DNA of 64,000 nucleotides from Myxococcales bacterium (GCA_016794525.1 JAEUJY010000131.1:40071-104070), one strand, 5' to 3'. Counted from the stretch's first letter, positions 40,795-56,486 are shown. A program made the numbers and translations. The notes: generated by a model from the letters alone, not told the origin.

Positions 40795-41517
40795 TCACGC
40801 CGGGGGTGGGGCCGCGGCGGTGGCGGCCGCCGGGTGGTACGGGCGGAGCCGGCCGTCCTCCATCTCGTAGAGATGATCGAAGACGTCCAGGGCGCGGTGG
40901 TCGTGGGTGACCACCAGCACCGCCGCCCCGCGCTCGTGCGCGACCTTGCGGAACAGCTCCATGACCGTCCGGCTGCGGACGCTGTCGAGCGCGGCGGTGG
41001 GCTCGTCGGCCAGGATCAGCGACGGCTCGTTGGCCAGCGCGCGGGCGATCGCGACGCGCTGTTGCTCGCCACCGCTGAGCATCTCGGGGTAGGCGCGTTC
41101 GCGGCCCGCGACGTCGAGGTACTCGAGCAGCGCGCGGGCGCGGCGCCGCCCGTCGGGCTTGCCGCCGAACTCGCAGGCGATCTCGACGTTCTCACGCGCG
41201 GTCAGGAACGACGTCAGGTTGGCCTTCTGGAAGACGAAGCCCAGGTGCCGCCGGCGCAGCGAGGCCAGATCGGCCAGCGCGGCGCCGTCCTTCACGACCA
41301 GCCGCCCCGCGAAGTACACCTCGCCGGCGTCGGCGGGTGACACGAAGCCGAGCGCCTTGATCAGGGTCGACTTGCCCGAGCCGCTCGGCCCCAGCAGCGC
41401 CGCGACGGTGCCGGGCGCGAGGGCGAAGCTGACGCCGTCCAGCGCCGTCACCGCGGCCGATCCGACGCCGTAGGTCTTGCGCAGGTCGATCGAGCGAACC
41501 GCGGGGTCCATCGTCAT
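40795..41517 (-). CDS. DevA/LolD-type ABC exporter ATPase
   Basis: The 240-residue ATPase of the MacB/LolD/DevA group has Walker [11 protein letters not shown]-loop [12 protein letters not shown], signature [15 protein letters not shown], Walker [13 protein letters not shown] and H-loop VTHDHRA. It is the last gene of a five-gene operon and starts within the ATGA overlap at 41517. With the HlyD-like and FtsX-like partners it would form a DevBCA-type exporter that moves lipids or small molecules across the envelope. The substrate is unknown. Confidence 0.9.
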   Translation of the reverse strand: MTMDPAVRSIDLRKTYGVGSAAVTALDGVSFALAPGTVAALLGPSGSGKSTLIKALGFVSPADAGEVYFAGRLVVKDGAALADLASLRRRHLGFVFQKANLTSFLTARENVEIACEFGGKPDGRRRARALLEYLDVAGRERAYPEMLSGGEQQRVAIARALANEPSLILADEPTAALDSVRSRTVMELFRKVAHERGAAVLVVTHDHRALDVFDHLYEMEDGRLRPYHPAAATAAAPPPA

Positions 41518-42725
41518 CCCTCCAGCGCGCGCGACGGATCGATCCGCTGCACGTGGGTGAGGCCGAGCACGCTCGCCAGCGTGACGATGATCATCGTCGC
41601 GAGCGGCGCCAGCACGGCGATCGTGTCGGTGATCAGCACGCGTCGCGGGAACGCCGGGAACGCGACCTGCCCGACCGTGTAGGCGACCGCGTAGCCGAGC
41701 GCGCCCAGCAGCCACGCCTGCTGCAGCACGAGGCCGAGCAGCCGCCGGCGCGGCGCGCCCATGAGCTTGAGCACGGCGAGGTCGTGGGTCTTCTCGAGCG
41801 TCAGGTTGTAGATGACCATCATGACGATGACCGCCGCGGTCAGCGTGAGGATCACCGTGAACAGGCCGATCTGCATCCGCGCTCGCTGGACCACGCCGCC
41901 GAGGAGCAGCGCCTCCTGCTCGGCCTGGGTGTAGACGGTGACGTCGCCCCAGCTGCCCACGATCGCGCGCACGGCGGCCAGCTGGTGCGGGGCCACCTCG
42001 ACCAGGACCGCGGCCACCGGCGGCGACGCGACTGCGGGCGCTCGCCAGCGCGGGTCGGTCGCGAGGTCCTCGAGCGCGGGCTGGCCGCGCCCGAGGTCGG
42101 TCCCGCGCAGCCGTTCGACGACGCGCTGCCGCTCGAGCACCGTGGCCTCGGCGGGTTGGTCCAAGGCGATCAGCTGCGCGTCGGCGACGCTGACGAACGC
42201 GACCGAGTCGCCGCCCGAGGTGAGCGCGTTGCGGGTGAGGCCAACCACCCGGTACGGCTCGCCGGCCAGCGTCAGCGACATCCCGAGGGCGAGGCCGAGC
42301 GAGGCGTCGACGATCAGCTCGCCGTGGCCCTGCTGGAGCGGCCGCCCGCGCACGAGCGGCAGCGACGCGCCGGCGTCGTCGGGCCACCCGAGGCCGACCA
42401 GGGCGATGCGCATGATCTGGCCGTGGTGATCGCGCTGGATGGTCTGGTAGGTGTAGGGGCGGGCGCGCCGCACGCCGGGCAGCGCGGCGGCCCGCGCCTC
42501 GACGCTGGGATCGAGCCGCGATCCCTCCGCGAACGGCCCCCGCGTGTCGCGCTGCACGATCCACAGATCGGCGCGCATGGCCCGCGCCAGGATCGTGGCG
42601 TCGTCGACCATGCCAGCGTAGATGCCCTGCATCGCGACCACCACCGTCAACAGCAGGCCGAGGCCACCGGCGGTGCCGAGGAAGCGCCCCAGGTGTCGCC
42701 GCACGTCGCGCAGCGCCAGGTTCAT
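41514..42725 (-). CDS. DevC-type ABC exporter permease (FtsX family)
   Basis: The 403-residue protein has one N-terminal helix (FLGTAGGLGLLLTVVVAMQG), a large periplasmic domain of about 220 residues, then three helices with FtsX-type sequence (IVMMVIYNLTLEKTHDLAVLKLMGAPRRRLL). This is the DevC/MacB topology. It is coupled on both sides by ATGA overlaps, to the HlyD-like adaptor upstream and the ATPase downstream. The C-terminus ends in the DPSRALEG motif common to FtsX-like permeases. Confidence 0.9.
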   Translation of the reverse strand: MNLALRDVRRHLGRFLGTAGGLGLLLTVVVAMQGIYAGMVDDATILARAMRADLWIVQRDTRGPFAEGSRLDPSVEARAAALPGVRRARPYTYQTIQRDHHGQIMRIALVGLGWPDDAGASLPLVRGRPLQQGHGELIVDASLGLALGMSLTLAGEPYRVVGLTRNALTSGGDSVAFVSVADAQLIALDQPAEATVLERQRVVERLRGTDLGRGQPALEDLATDPRWRAPAVASPPVAAVLVEVAPHQLAAVRAIVGSWGDVTVYTQAEQEALLLGGVVQRARMQIGLFTVILTLTAAVIVMMVIYNLTLEKTHDLAVLKLMGAPRRRLLGLVLQQAWLLGALGYAVAYTVGQVAFPAFPRRVLITDTIAVLAPLATMIIVTLASVLGLTHVQRIDPSRALEG

Positions 42726-43894
42726 CGCGCGCTCCACCGCCGTCCGCGCGGCAGGTCGCGGCGCGGATCGGACGCGGCCAGCAGCCGGTCCCCCTCGGCG
42801 AGCCCGGCGAGCACCTCGACGTGATCGCGGCCGATGACGCCCAGCCGGGGCCGCGCCAGCGCGATCCGACCGCCGCGGTCGACGAACACGTACGGCCCCG
42901 CGGCGTCGTGGTGGATCATCGCGATCGGCACCCGCACCACGTCGTCGCGGCGGGCCAGCTCGATGCGCACGTCGGCGCGCTGGCCGATGGCGATCCGCCG
43001 ATCGACGCGGTCCGGCGTCACCTCGACCTGGAGCTCGTGGGTCTGGCGGTCTGCCTCCCACGGCACCCGCGAGACCCGGGCCGGGACCACGTCGGTCGAG
43101 CCGGGGAACGTGACGGTGGCGGGCTGATCGACGGCCAGCTGCGCCAGCACCGTCTCGTCGATCGCCGCGCGCACGTGGACCTGACGCGTGTCGACGAGGC
43201 GCAGCACCGTGGCGCCGATCGCGACGGTGTCGCCGGGCTCGCGCAGGCGGCGGATCACCAAGCCGTCGAACGGCGCGAGCAGCGTGGCGCGCACCACCGT
43301 CTCCTGGCGCTGCGCGGCCACGCCGGCCGCGACGTCGATGCCGCGGGTCGCCTCCCCGCGCTGCGCCAGCACGCGATCGAGATCGGCGCGCGCGACCCGG
43401 ACCCGATCGGTCGCCTCGTCGCCCTCGCGCCCCGCCACGCTCCCCGCCGCGACCAGCACCTGGGTCCGCGTCGCCTCGCGCTCGGCGCTCGCAAGCAGGG
43501 CGCGGGCGCGGTCCTCCTCGGCGGCCAGCCGCACGAGCGACGCCCGCGCCGCGCCGACGCCGGTCCGGGCCGAGCGCAGGTCGGCCTGGACCTGATCGGT
43601 CTCGAGGCGCGCCAGCTCCTGACCCAGCGTCACCCGGTCACCTTCGTCGACCTGCACCTCGCTGAGCCGGCCCACCATGTCGAACCCGACCGCGGCCTCG
43701 CGCTGGCTCTCGATCGTGCCGCGCCCGAACGCCTCGATGGTGACGGTGCCGCGATCGACGCGCGCGACCACCACCGCGACCGGCCGCCAGACGCGGAGCC
43801 AGGCGATCAGCAGCGCGATCGCGATGACCACCGCGAACGGCAGCCCGCGCCGGACGACGCCCAGCCCGCGCCGGAGCGTGGCCGCGGCCGTCAT
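42722..43894 (-). CDS. DevB/HlyD-type periplasmic adaptor protein
   Basis: The 390-residue membrane fusion protein has an N-terminal anchor helix (PFAVVIAIALLIAWLRVW). A lipoyl half-motif (IEAFGRGTIESQREAAVGF) is followed by a helical hairpin of about 110 residues, the second lipoyl half (ATLLAPFDGLVIRRLREPGDTV) and beta-barrel regions. It links the inner-membrane permease to an outer-membrane channel or the outer leaflet. ATG 43894 sits in an ATGA overlap with the upstream gene. It belongs to the same operon as tetR, the small membrane protein, DevC and DevA. Confidence 0.9.
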   Translation of the reverse strand: MTAAATLRRGLGVVRRGLPFAVVIAIALLIAWLRVWRPVAVVVARVDRGTVTIEAFGRGTIESQREAAVGFDMVGRLSEVQVDEGDRVTLGQELARLETDQVQADLRSARTGVGAARASLVRLAAEEDRARALLASAEREATRTQVLVAAGSVAGREGDEATDRVRVARADLDRVLAQRGEATRGIDVAAGVAAQRQETVVRATLLAPFDGLVIRRLREPGDTVAIGATVLRLVDTRQVHVRAAIDETVLAQLAVDQPATVTFPGSTDVVPARVSRVPWEADRQTHELQVEVTPDRVDRRIAIGQRADVRIELARRDDVVRVPIAMIHHDAAGPYVFVDRGGRIALARPRLGVIGRDHVEVLAGLAEGDRLLAASDPRRDLPRGRRWSAR

Positions 43895-44355
43895 CGCGAC
43901 CTCGCGGCGCGGCGGTCGGGGCCGAGCCAGCGGCCGAGCAACCACGCCTGGACCACCCAGAACCCGGCGCGCAGCGTCATCGCGACCACGGTCCGGGGCT
44001 CGTAGGCGCCGCCACCCGCGACGTGGACGCCGAGCCCAGCGAACACCAGCAGCGTCGCAACCGCGAGCCCGCGCGCCGCCCTCGTCGCCCAGCCGCGGCC
44101 GAGCGCCGCGCCCACGCCGGTCGCCACGTAGCCGAAGCCGGCGGCGAAGTTGAAGATCAGGACGAAGCCGACCACGTGGCCGGCCGCGGCCCGCGCTGCT
44201 GGCCCGCCGAACAGGACGTGGCCGCCCTCGACGATGGTCGCCAGCCCGAACAGCGTCGCCAGCGCACCGGCGATCCGCCGCGGCCACGGGCCGCGCGAAC
44301 CGACGCCACCGGGAGCTATGGCGCCGGCGACCACGGTCACGGCATCAGCGTTCAT
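43891..44355 (-). CDS. Four-helix membrane protein of unknown function in the exporter operon
   Basis: The 154-residue protein has four predicted membrane helices (IAGALATLFGLATIVEGG, AGHVVGFVLIFNFAAGFGYVATG, GLAVATLLVFAGLGVHVAGG, and AGFWVVQAWLLGRW). The family is not recognised. Coupled starts and stops (ATGA) with tetR upstream and the HlyD gene downstream make it an integral operon member, possibly an accessory subunit or a marker of the physiological signal. Confidence 0.7.
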   Translation of the reverse strand: MNADAVTVVAGAIAPGGVGSRGPWPRRIAGALATLFGLATIVEGGHVLFGGPAARAAAGHVVGFVLIFNFAAGFGYVATGVGAALGRGWATRAARGLAVATLLVFAGLGVHVAGGGAYEPRTVVAMTLRAGFWVVQAWLLGRWLGPDRRAARSR

Positions 44356-44960
44356 GGAGTCCTCCGTTGCGGTGAAGGCGCGGCGTCGAGCGCGCCGAGC
44401 AGCGTGAGCAAGCCGGCGACGACGGCCCGGCGATCGCGCTCGCGCGGCCGCGGGCTGCCGGGGGCCAGCGCCAGCATCTGCACCGTCCCCATCACGATGG
44501 GCGCGAGGCTCGCGACCGGGATGTCGCGCCGCACCCGGCCGCTGGCTTGCGCGTCGGTCAGGCAGCGCTCGACGAACCCGCGGGTCTTGCGGACGCAGGC
44601 CGCCAGGCGCTCGGACCCGCCCGGCGGCAGCGCCAGCGAGAACTGGTCGGAGAGCATCAGCCGCGCGATGCCGCGCTGGCCGCCGACCGCGCTCGCGCGG
44701 GCCTCGATGAAGGCCGCCAGCCGCTCCAGCGGCTCGAGCGCGTCGGGCGGAAACGTCTGGTCGAGGACGACCTCGACCCGCGCGACCACCGCGTCGAGCA
44801 ACGCCGCCAGCGACGCGAAGTGCCGGAAGATCGCGCCGCTCGACAGGCCGACCGCGGTCGCGAGGCTGCGGGTGCTGAGCGCGGCGATGCCCTGGGTCGC
44901 GATGATCTGGAGCGCCGCGTCGACCAGCTCGGTCTGCCGGACGGGGGAGGCGCGACGCAT
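44352..44960 (-). CDS. TetR family regulator of the exporter operon
   Basis: The 202-residue protein has a TetR HTH (ELVDAALQIIATQGIAALSTRSLATAVGLSSGAIFRHFASLAALL) and a C-terminal helical ligand domain. The ATG at 44960 is preferred. The alternative at 44993 would place the operator palindrome and promoter inside the coding region. It is first in the tetR-membrane protein-devBCA operon and presumably represses it from the palindrome directly upstream. A drug- or lipid-sensing role is inferred from the exporter. Confidence 0.9.
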   Translation of the reverse strand: MRRASPVRQTELVDAALQIIATQGIAALSTRSLATAVGLSSGAIFRHFASLAALLDAVVARVEVVLDQTFPPDALEPLERLAAFIEARASAVGGQRGIARLMLSDQFSLALPPGGSERLAACVRKTRGFVERCLTDAQASGRVRRDIPVASLAPIVMGTVQMLALAPGSPRPRERDRRAVVAGLLTLLGALDAAPSPQRRTP

Positions 44961-44972
44961 GCTCACGTCAAG

Positions 44973-45001
44973 AGAGTAAGTGCTTACTTGCATCCTGGCA
45001 A
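44973..45001 (-). promoter_or_regulatory. Promoter and TetR-type operator of the exporter operon
   Basis: On the minus strand, TTGCCA (45001-44996), a 17-base spacer and TACTCT (44978-44973) form a -35/-10 pair. A palindrome AGTAAG-TG-CTTACT (44975-44988) overlaps the spacer and the -10. Binding there would block RNA polymerase, which fits autorepression by the adjacent TetR gene. Confidence 0.65.
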
Positions 45002-45059
45002 GCCCCGCGGGCGCGTCCGGGCGCTGGCACCGCCGCCTGCGTGGCGCCCGCCGACCTGC

Positions 45060-45065
45060 TACCTT
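45060..45065 (+). promoter_or_regulatory. -10 element of the DUF4159 gene
   Basis: TACCTT lies six bases before the GTG at 45072. There is no Shine-Dalgarno between. Confidence 0.4.
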
Positions 45066-45071
45066 CGCGGG

Positions 45072-45889
45072 GTGATCACGCGCCGCCGCCTGCTGGGTGC
45101 CGGCCTGGTCGGCGCGGCCGCGCTGGCCCGGCCGCGGTGGGCGCGCGCGATCGGCCCGGGCTCGAAGTTCCGGATCGGCCAGCTGTCGCTGGGCCAGCCG
45201 GCGCCGCGGCCCGGGGCGACCCGGCGGCTGTTGTGGGCGATCGACAAGTACACGTCGATCGCGGTCGACCTCGAGTCGCCGGTGGTCACGCCGACCGCGT
45301 CGACCTTGCACGAGACGCCGTTCCTGTACCTGGCGGGCGATCGCGAGTTCGCGGTGCCGGGGCCGACCGGGGTCGAGGCGCTGCGCCGCTACCTGACCTT
45401 CGGCGGGTTCTTGCTGATCGACTCGGCCGAGGGCACCACCGACGGCGCGTTCGACAAGTCGGTGCGCGCGCTGTGCGCCGCGCTGTACCCGGCCCCGGCC
45501 GCCAACCTCGAGCTGGTGCCCAACGATCACGTCGTCTACAAGTCGTTCTACCTGCTCGATCGCCCGGTCGGGCGGCTGGCGCTGTCGCCGGTCATGGAGG
45601 GGGTGACCCGCAGCGGCCGGCTGACCGTCGCCTACGTCCAGAACGATCTGGGCGGCGCGTGGTCGCGCGACAACTTCGGCAACTACGACTTCCCGTGCGA
45701 ACCCGACGGCGAGCGCCAGCGGGAGCTGGCGTTCCGCATGGGCGTCAACCTGGTCATGTACGCGCTGTGCCTGGACTACAAGACCGACCAGGTGCACGTG
45801 CCGTTCATCATGCGCCGGCGCCGCTGGCGCCCCGATGACGGCGCGCAGACGCCGCCGGCCACGACCCCGCCGTCGAAGCCGCCGTCGCC

Positions 45890-45893
<4 letters not shown>
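45072..45893 (+). CDS. DUF4159 protein with Tat-like signal
   Basis: The 273-residue protein starts with a twin-arginine-type signal (TRRRLLGAGLVGAAALA). The DUF4159 domain follows, with FRIGQLSLGQP, YLTFGGFLLIDSAEGTT, YPAPAANLELVPNDHVVYKSFYLLD, and RMGVNLVMYALCLDYKTDQVHVPFIMRRR near the end. DUF4159 proteins often accompany VWA and MoxR-type genes; here the next gene is VWA-like but no MoxR is present. The GTG at 45072 is the likely start, with GTGA coupling at 45890 to the next gene. Confidence 0.85.
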
Positions 45894-48376
<2,483 letters not shown>

Positions 48377-48390
48377 ATCCCCGGAGCCCC

Positions 48391-49568
<1,178 letters not shown>

Positions 49569-49572
<4 letters not shown>

Positions 49573-50720
49573 CGCGCGGCGCGCTGGTGGTGGCGGCGGT
49601 GCTGGCGGTGCCGGCGCTGGCCCACGCCGGCGCCAAGGATCCCGACGGCCGCGTGGTGTTCGCCCGCGGCACGTCGCTGTGGCTGACCGACGGCCGCGGC
49701 AAGGCGACCGCGACCGCGATCGCGACCCTGCCCGGCCCCGCGGCCGACGTGCAGATGATCCGCACCGACGCCGCCGGCACGACGCTGCTGGTCGAGCTGG
49801 CCGGCGCGTGGTGGACGGCGCCGATGCCGGCGCCGGGCGCGACGACGACGCTGACCAAGCTCGGGTGCGGCGCCGGCGCCGCGCGGCTGTCGCTGGGCGG
49901 CGACTGCGTCGTCTGCGCGAGCGCGACCGGCAAGACGCTGCTGATCCGGCTCGCCGACGGCAAGCAGTTCACCCGCGACGCGCCCGGCGCGACGGTGCAC
50001 CTCGCCGAGAAGGACGGCGCGCGGTCGCTGGTGTGGAGCGACGGCGGCGCCGTGCGCGCCGCGCCGATCACCGATCGCAAGCAGGTGAAGGTGGTGGCGC
50101 CCGAGGCGCCGCTGCGCGGGCTGGTGGTGTCGCCCGACGGCACGCGCGCGGTCGGCACGTACCTCGCGCCGCCGCCCGGCCCGCCCAAGGGCGAGGCCGC
50201 GCGCGAGTACCTGATGGGCTTCCCGCTCGACGGCTCGACCGCGCGGCGCCGGCTGATCCGCGACGGCGTCGTGATCGACTGGTCGTGGGACAGCGCGTGG
50301 CTCTTGATCCAGGACGGCGGCAAGGCGTGCATCGCCCGCGCCGTCGGCGGCGAGTACAAGTGCTGGAAGGGCTACACCGCCGTGTCGATCTCGCCCGACG
50401 GCGCGTGGGGCCTGGTGCTGGGTCCGCGCGACGGCGCCGCCGGCGGCGACGACGCCACCCCGGCCCAGGTCGAGGAGGGCGGCGGTGACGACGAGGGCGA
50501 GGTCGACGACGGCAAGGTCGCGCTGCCGACCGGCCCGCTGTCGCTGTACCGGGTGCGGCTGCCCGGCACGTACACCGAGCGCCCGACGCTGATCGAGCGC
50601 GAGGTCGACGGCGCCGCCGCGTGGCTGCCGCTGGCGGCGCCGCGCACGCCCGAGACCGCGCCGCCCGCCGCGCCGAAGGCGCCGACGCCCGCGCCCGCGC
50701 CCGCGCCCGCGCCGAAGTGA
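49569..50720 (+). CDS. Secreted beta-propeller-like protein
   Basis: The 383-residue protein has a cleavable signal (GALVVAAVLAVPALAHA). It then has repeated short beta motifs of the TolB/WD type (VSPDGTRAVGTY, ISPDGAWGLVLG, SWDSAWLLIQDGG), an acidic loop (VEEGGGDDEGEVDDG), and a Pro/Ala-rich tail. It is probably a periplasmic propeller; the partner is unknown. The GTG start at 49569 overlaps the previous stop, which makes it the fourth coupled gene of the DUF4159 cluster. Confidence 0.6.
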
Positions 50721-50739
50721 ACGCGGAGCGCGCCTGCAC

Positions 50740-50745
50740 TACAAT
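50740..50745 (+). promoter_or_regulatory. -10 element of the small lipoprotein gene
   Basis: TACAAT lies exactly seven bases before the ATG at 50753, identical in sequence and spacing to the element at 23788-23793. Confidence 0.5.
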
Positions 50746-50752
50746 CCGGCGC

Positions 50753-50971
50753 ATGCGCACCCTCGCGATCGCCGCCCTGTCCCTCGCCCTCGCCGCCTGC
50801 GGCGGCAAGCCCAAGCCGGCCACCACGCCCGACACCGCGACCGGGGTGGAGACCGAGACCGAGGAGGCCGCGCCCGACGACGGCGTCTCCGATGACGAGA
50901 CCGACGCCAACGCCAAGACCCGGCAGGCGCCCGACGAGACCAGCGCCGATCCGTGCGGCGGCGGCGAGTAG
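50753..50971 (+). CDS. Small acidic lipoprotein
   Basis: This 72-residue protein has a signal peptide with lipobox LAACGGK (Cys16), followed by a low-complexity acidic/Thr-rich region and a terminal CGGGE. It is too short and simple for a functional call. It is transcribed from its own -10 element (TACAAT at 50740). Confidence 0.6.
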   Translation: MRTLAIAALSLALAACGGKPKPATTPDTATGVETETEEAAPDDGVSDDETDANAKTRQAPDETSADPCGGGE

Positions 50972-51002
50972 CGCGCGCGCTTGCCCGGGCGCGGCCGGCG
51001 GG

Positions 51003-51008
51003 TACTAA
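51003..51008 (+). promoter_or_regulatory. -10 element of the M18 aminopeptidase gene
   Basis: TACTAA lies six bases before the GTG at 51015, consistent with a leaderless start. Confidence 0.4.
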
Positions 51009-51014
51009 TCAGCC

Positions 51015-52289
51015 GTGCTCGACGATCTGCTCCCCGACCTGCTCGCCTACCTGCACGCCTCGCCCACCCCGTTCCACGCGGTCGCCGAGGCCCGGCGTCG
51101 CCTCGACGCCGTCGGCTTCCGGCCGCTGGCCGAGGCCGAGCCGTGGGACCGCCTGGCGCCCGGCGCGTACCACGTCACCACCAGCGAGACCAACCTGATC
51201 GCGTTCGTGGTGCCGGCCGACGGCGCGGCGCGCGGTCGGTTCCGCATCGTCGGCGCGCACACCGACAGCCCCAACCTGCGGCTCAAGCCCAACGCCGAGT
51301 ACACCGTCGAGGGCTACGCGCAGCTCGGCATCGAGGTCTACGGCGGCGCGCTGCTCAACTCGTGGCTCGATCGCGATCTCGGCCTGGCCGGCCGGGTGCT
51401 GGCGCGCGGCGCCGACGGCGCGCTGGCCAGCCACCTGGTGCGCATCGATCGCCCGGTCGCGCGGGTGCCGCAGCTGGCGATCCACCTCGATCGCGAGGTC
51501 AACGACAAGGGCCTGGTGCTCAACCGCCAGGACCACCTGGCGCCGGTGTTCGGGCTGGCCGCCGGCGCCCGCGGCGTGACCGCGCTGGTCGCCGAGGCCG
51601 CCGGCGTCACCCCCGAGGCGATCATCGGGACCGAGCTGATGCTCTACGATCTCGCCGCGCCCACCGTCGGTGGCCCGGCCGGCGAGTTCATCTTCTCGGC
51701 GCGCCTCGACAACCTGGCGATGGCCCACGCCGCGACCACCGCGCTGGCCGCCGCCGCGACTCGCCCGCTGGCCGCGATCCCGGTGATCGCGCTGTTCGAT
51801 CACGAGGAGGTCGGCAGCGCGAGCGCGGCCGGCGCCGGCAGCGCGGTCCTGCCGCGCGTGCTCGAGCGGCTGATCGGCGATCGCGAGGCGTTCCACCAGG
51901 CGTGCGCGCGCTCGTCCTGCGTCTCGGCCGACATGGCCCACGCGGTCCACCCCAACTACGCCGGCCGCCACGAGCCGCGCCACAAGCCGGTGCTCAACGG
52001 CGGCCCGGTGATCAAGACCAACAGCCAGCAGCGCTACGCCACCACCAGCGCCACCGCCGCGCTGTTCGCCGAGCTGTGCAAGGCCGAGGGCGTGCCGGTG
52101 CAGCACTACGCCCACCGCACCGACCTGCCGTGCGGCAGCACCATCGGCCCGATCACCTCGACGCTCCTCGGCATCGCCACCGTCGACGTCGGCAACCCCA
52201 TGCTCAGCATGCACTCCGCCCGCGAGATGGCCGGCAGCGCCGATCCCGCGCTGATGACCCGCGTCCTCACCCGCTACCTCGCGAGCTGA
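51015..52289 (+). CDS. M18 family aspartyl-type aminopeptidase
   Basis: The 424-residue protein matches the M18 family. The first zinc ligand is His82 in GAHTDSPNLRLKP. The second metal-site Asp is in SARLDNLAMAH, the catalytic Glu pair is in FDHEEVGS, and the last His is in MLSMHSAREM. These are cytosolic dodecameric metallo-aminopeptidases that remove N-terminal residues, often acidic ones. The GTG start at 51015 has TACTAA six bases upstream. The TGA begins a hexamer-repeat element. Confidence 0.92.
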   Translation: MLDDLLPDLLAYLHASPTPFHAVAEARRRLDAVGFRPLAEAEPWDRLAPGAYHVTTSETNLIAFVVPADGAARGRFRIVGAHTDSPNLRLKPNAEYTVEGYAQLGIEVYGGALLNSWLDRDLGLAGRVLARGADGALASHLVRIDRPVARVPQLAIHLDREVNDKGLVLNRQDHLAPVFGLAAGARGVTALVAEAAGVTPEAIIGTELMLYDLAAPTVGGPAGEFIFSARLDNLAMAHAATTALAAAATRPLAAIPVIALFDHEEVGSASAAGAGSAVLPRVLERLIGDREAFHQACARSSCVSADMAHAVHPNYAGRHEPRHKPVLNGGPVIKTNSQQRYATTSATAALFAELCKAEGVPVQHYAHRTDLPCGSTIGPITSTLLGIATVDVGNPMLSMHSAREMAGSADPALMTRVLTRYLAS

Positions 52290-52380
52290 TCCCGCATCCG
52301 CACCCGTGCCCGTGCCCATGCCCGTGCCCGTGCCCGATCACCGATCCCGATCCCGATCCCGATCCCGTCACCACCATCTC
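52287..52380 (+). repeat. Composite hexanucleotide repeat after the M18 gene
   Basis: Starting at the stop codon there are about five GTGCCC-type units with one variant (CATGCC), then GATC-containing linker sequence, then four GATCCC units. The same composite order, starting at a TGA, occurs after boxC on the other strand (54778-54854). Confidence 0.75.
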
Positions 52381-52385
52381 CGCCC

Positions 52386-53321
52386 ATGGCCACCTGGACC
52401 GACGTCGAGCGGCTCACCGCCGCCCTCCCGCTGACCCGCGCCGCCGACGGCGCGCGCAGCTGGCGCCTCGACGCCACGCTGCTCGCGTGGGAGCGCCCGC
52501 TGCGCAGGAGCGATCTCGCCGCGCTCGGCGCCGCGGCGCCGGCCGGCCCGATCCTCGGCGTGCGGGTCCCGCTCGACGCGAAAGAGCTGTTGCTCGCCTC
52601 CGAGCCCAGCTGGTGCTTCACCACGCCGCACTTCCACGGCTACCCGGCGATCCTCGTGCACCTCCCGAAGATCCGCGTCCCGACGCTGCGGCGTTTGCTG
52701 GCCGACGCCTGCGCCAGCGCCGCCGCAGCGCCGCCGCAAGCCAGCCGCGTCGCGCCGGCGCGGCTGACCGCCTGCGGAATGCCGCGCCGCGAGGCGGCGT
52801 TGCAGCCGGTATGCCGCACCGCCTGGCGACGCTGCTCCTCGTGCTCGCGACCGGCGTCGCCGCGGCGGCGCCGCCGCCGACGGACGACGCCACGACCGAC
52901 GCCGCGGGGCTCGACGACGACACCACGCGCTACGGCGCGGTCGCGCCGGCGGGCGTCGATCCCGCGCGCTGGCAGGTGGCCCGGGCCTGGATCGTCGCGC
53001 TGGCGGCCCGCGACGTCGGGGCGCTGCAGCGCCTGGCGCCGCGCGGCGTCCGCGTCCGCGTCGACGCGACCGACGCCGCGTCGGTGCGCCGCGCCTGTCG
53101 ATCGCTCGACGGGCAGCGCCTCGCCGGGCGCGGCGGGATGCGCCGGCTGGCCGCGTGCTTCGGGGCGCGCGCCGAGGACGATCTACGCGCGCAGCCGCTG
53201 TCCGCCGCGGCGACCCGCTGGCGGGCGTGGGCCACCGACTGCAGCGGCGGCGATCAGCTCGACGTCGCGCTGGCCGGGCGGGCCGGCCGCCTCGCGGTGG
53301 TCGGCCTCACGCTCACGCTGA
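52386..53321 (+). CDS. MmcQ/YjbR-like protein; frame runs on past the domain
   Basis: The first 125 residues look like a full MmcQ/YjbR domain, which is about 115-120 residues in the family: MATWTDVERLTAALPLT, then VRVPLDAKELLLASEPSWCFTTPHFHGYPAILVHLPKIRVPTLRRLLADA. After about base 52760 the frame becomes arginine- and proline-rich and overlaps a better gene in another frame (52811-53341). A TGA at 52765 in the +1 frame is where the domain would be expected to end, so a frameshift or sequencing error near 52740 is likely. The true protein is probably 52386 to about 52767. Confidence 0.5.
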   Translation: MATWTDVERLTAALPLTRAADGARSWRLDATLLAWERPLRRSDLAALGAAAPAGPILGVRVPLDAKELLLASEPSWCFTTPHFHGYPAILVHLPKIRVPTLRRLLADACASAAAAPPQASRVAPARLTACGMPRREAALQPVCRTAWRRCSSCSRPASPRRRRRRRTTPRPTPRGSTTTPRATARSRRRASIPRAGRWPGPGSSRWRPATSGRCSAWRRAASASASTRPTPRRCAAPVDRSTGSASPGAAGCAGWPRASGRAPRTIYARSRCPPRRPAGGRGPPTAAAAISSTSRWPGGPAASRWSASRSR

Positions 53322-53341
53322 GCGACTGCGAGGATCCGTGA
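52811..53341 (+). CDS. Secreted protein of unknown function
   Basis: The 176-residue protein has a signal peptide (MPHRLATLLLVLATGVAAAAP), an acidic linker (TTDAAGLDDDTTRYG), and a domain with four cysteines (RRACRSL, AACFGAR, TDCSGGD, LSDCEDP). Codon usage is uniformly GC-ending, supporting a real gene over the overlapping extension of the YjbR-like frame. The family is not recognised. Confidence 0.55.
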   Translation: MPHRLATLLLVLATGVAAAAPPPTDDATTDAAGLDDDTTRYGAVAPAGVDPARWQVARAWIVALAARDVGALQRLAPRGVRVRVDATDAASVRRACRSLDGQRLAGRGGMRRLAACFGARAEDDLRAQPLSAAATRWRAWATDCSGGDQLDVALAGRAGRLAVVGLTLTLSDCEDP

Positions 53342-53352
53342 CGCCGTGACGG

Positions 53353-54771
<1,419 letters not shown>

Positions 54772-54777
54772 GGGGGC

Positions 54778-54851
54778 CTCGATGGGGTCGGGGTCGGGGT
54801 CGGGGATCAGAGATCGGGCACGGGCACGGGCACGGGCACGGGCACGGAGGA

Positions 54852-54854
<3 letters not shown>
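54778..54854 (-). repeat. Composite hexanucleotide repeat between boxC and boxB
   Basis: On the minus strand, right after the boxC stop, there are five GTGCCC-type units, a GATC-containing linker and four GACCCC-type units. It ends just before the boxB Shine-Dalgarno. It is the counterpart of the element at 52287-52380. Confidence 0.75.

Positions 54855-56486
<1,632 letters not shown>

Noticed and set aside
44961..44993. Upstream ATG (44993) for the TetR gene
   Set aside because: It would put the operator palindrome and -10 inside the coding sequence.
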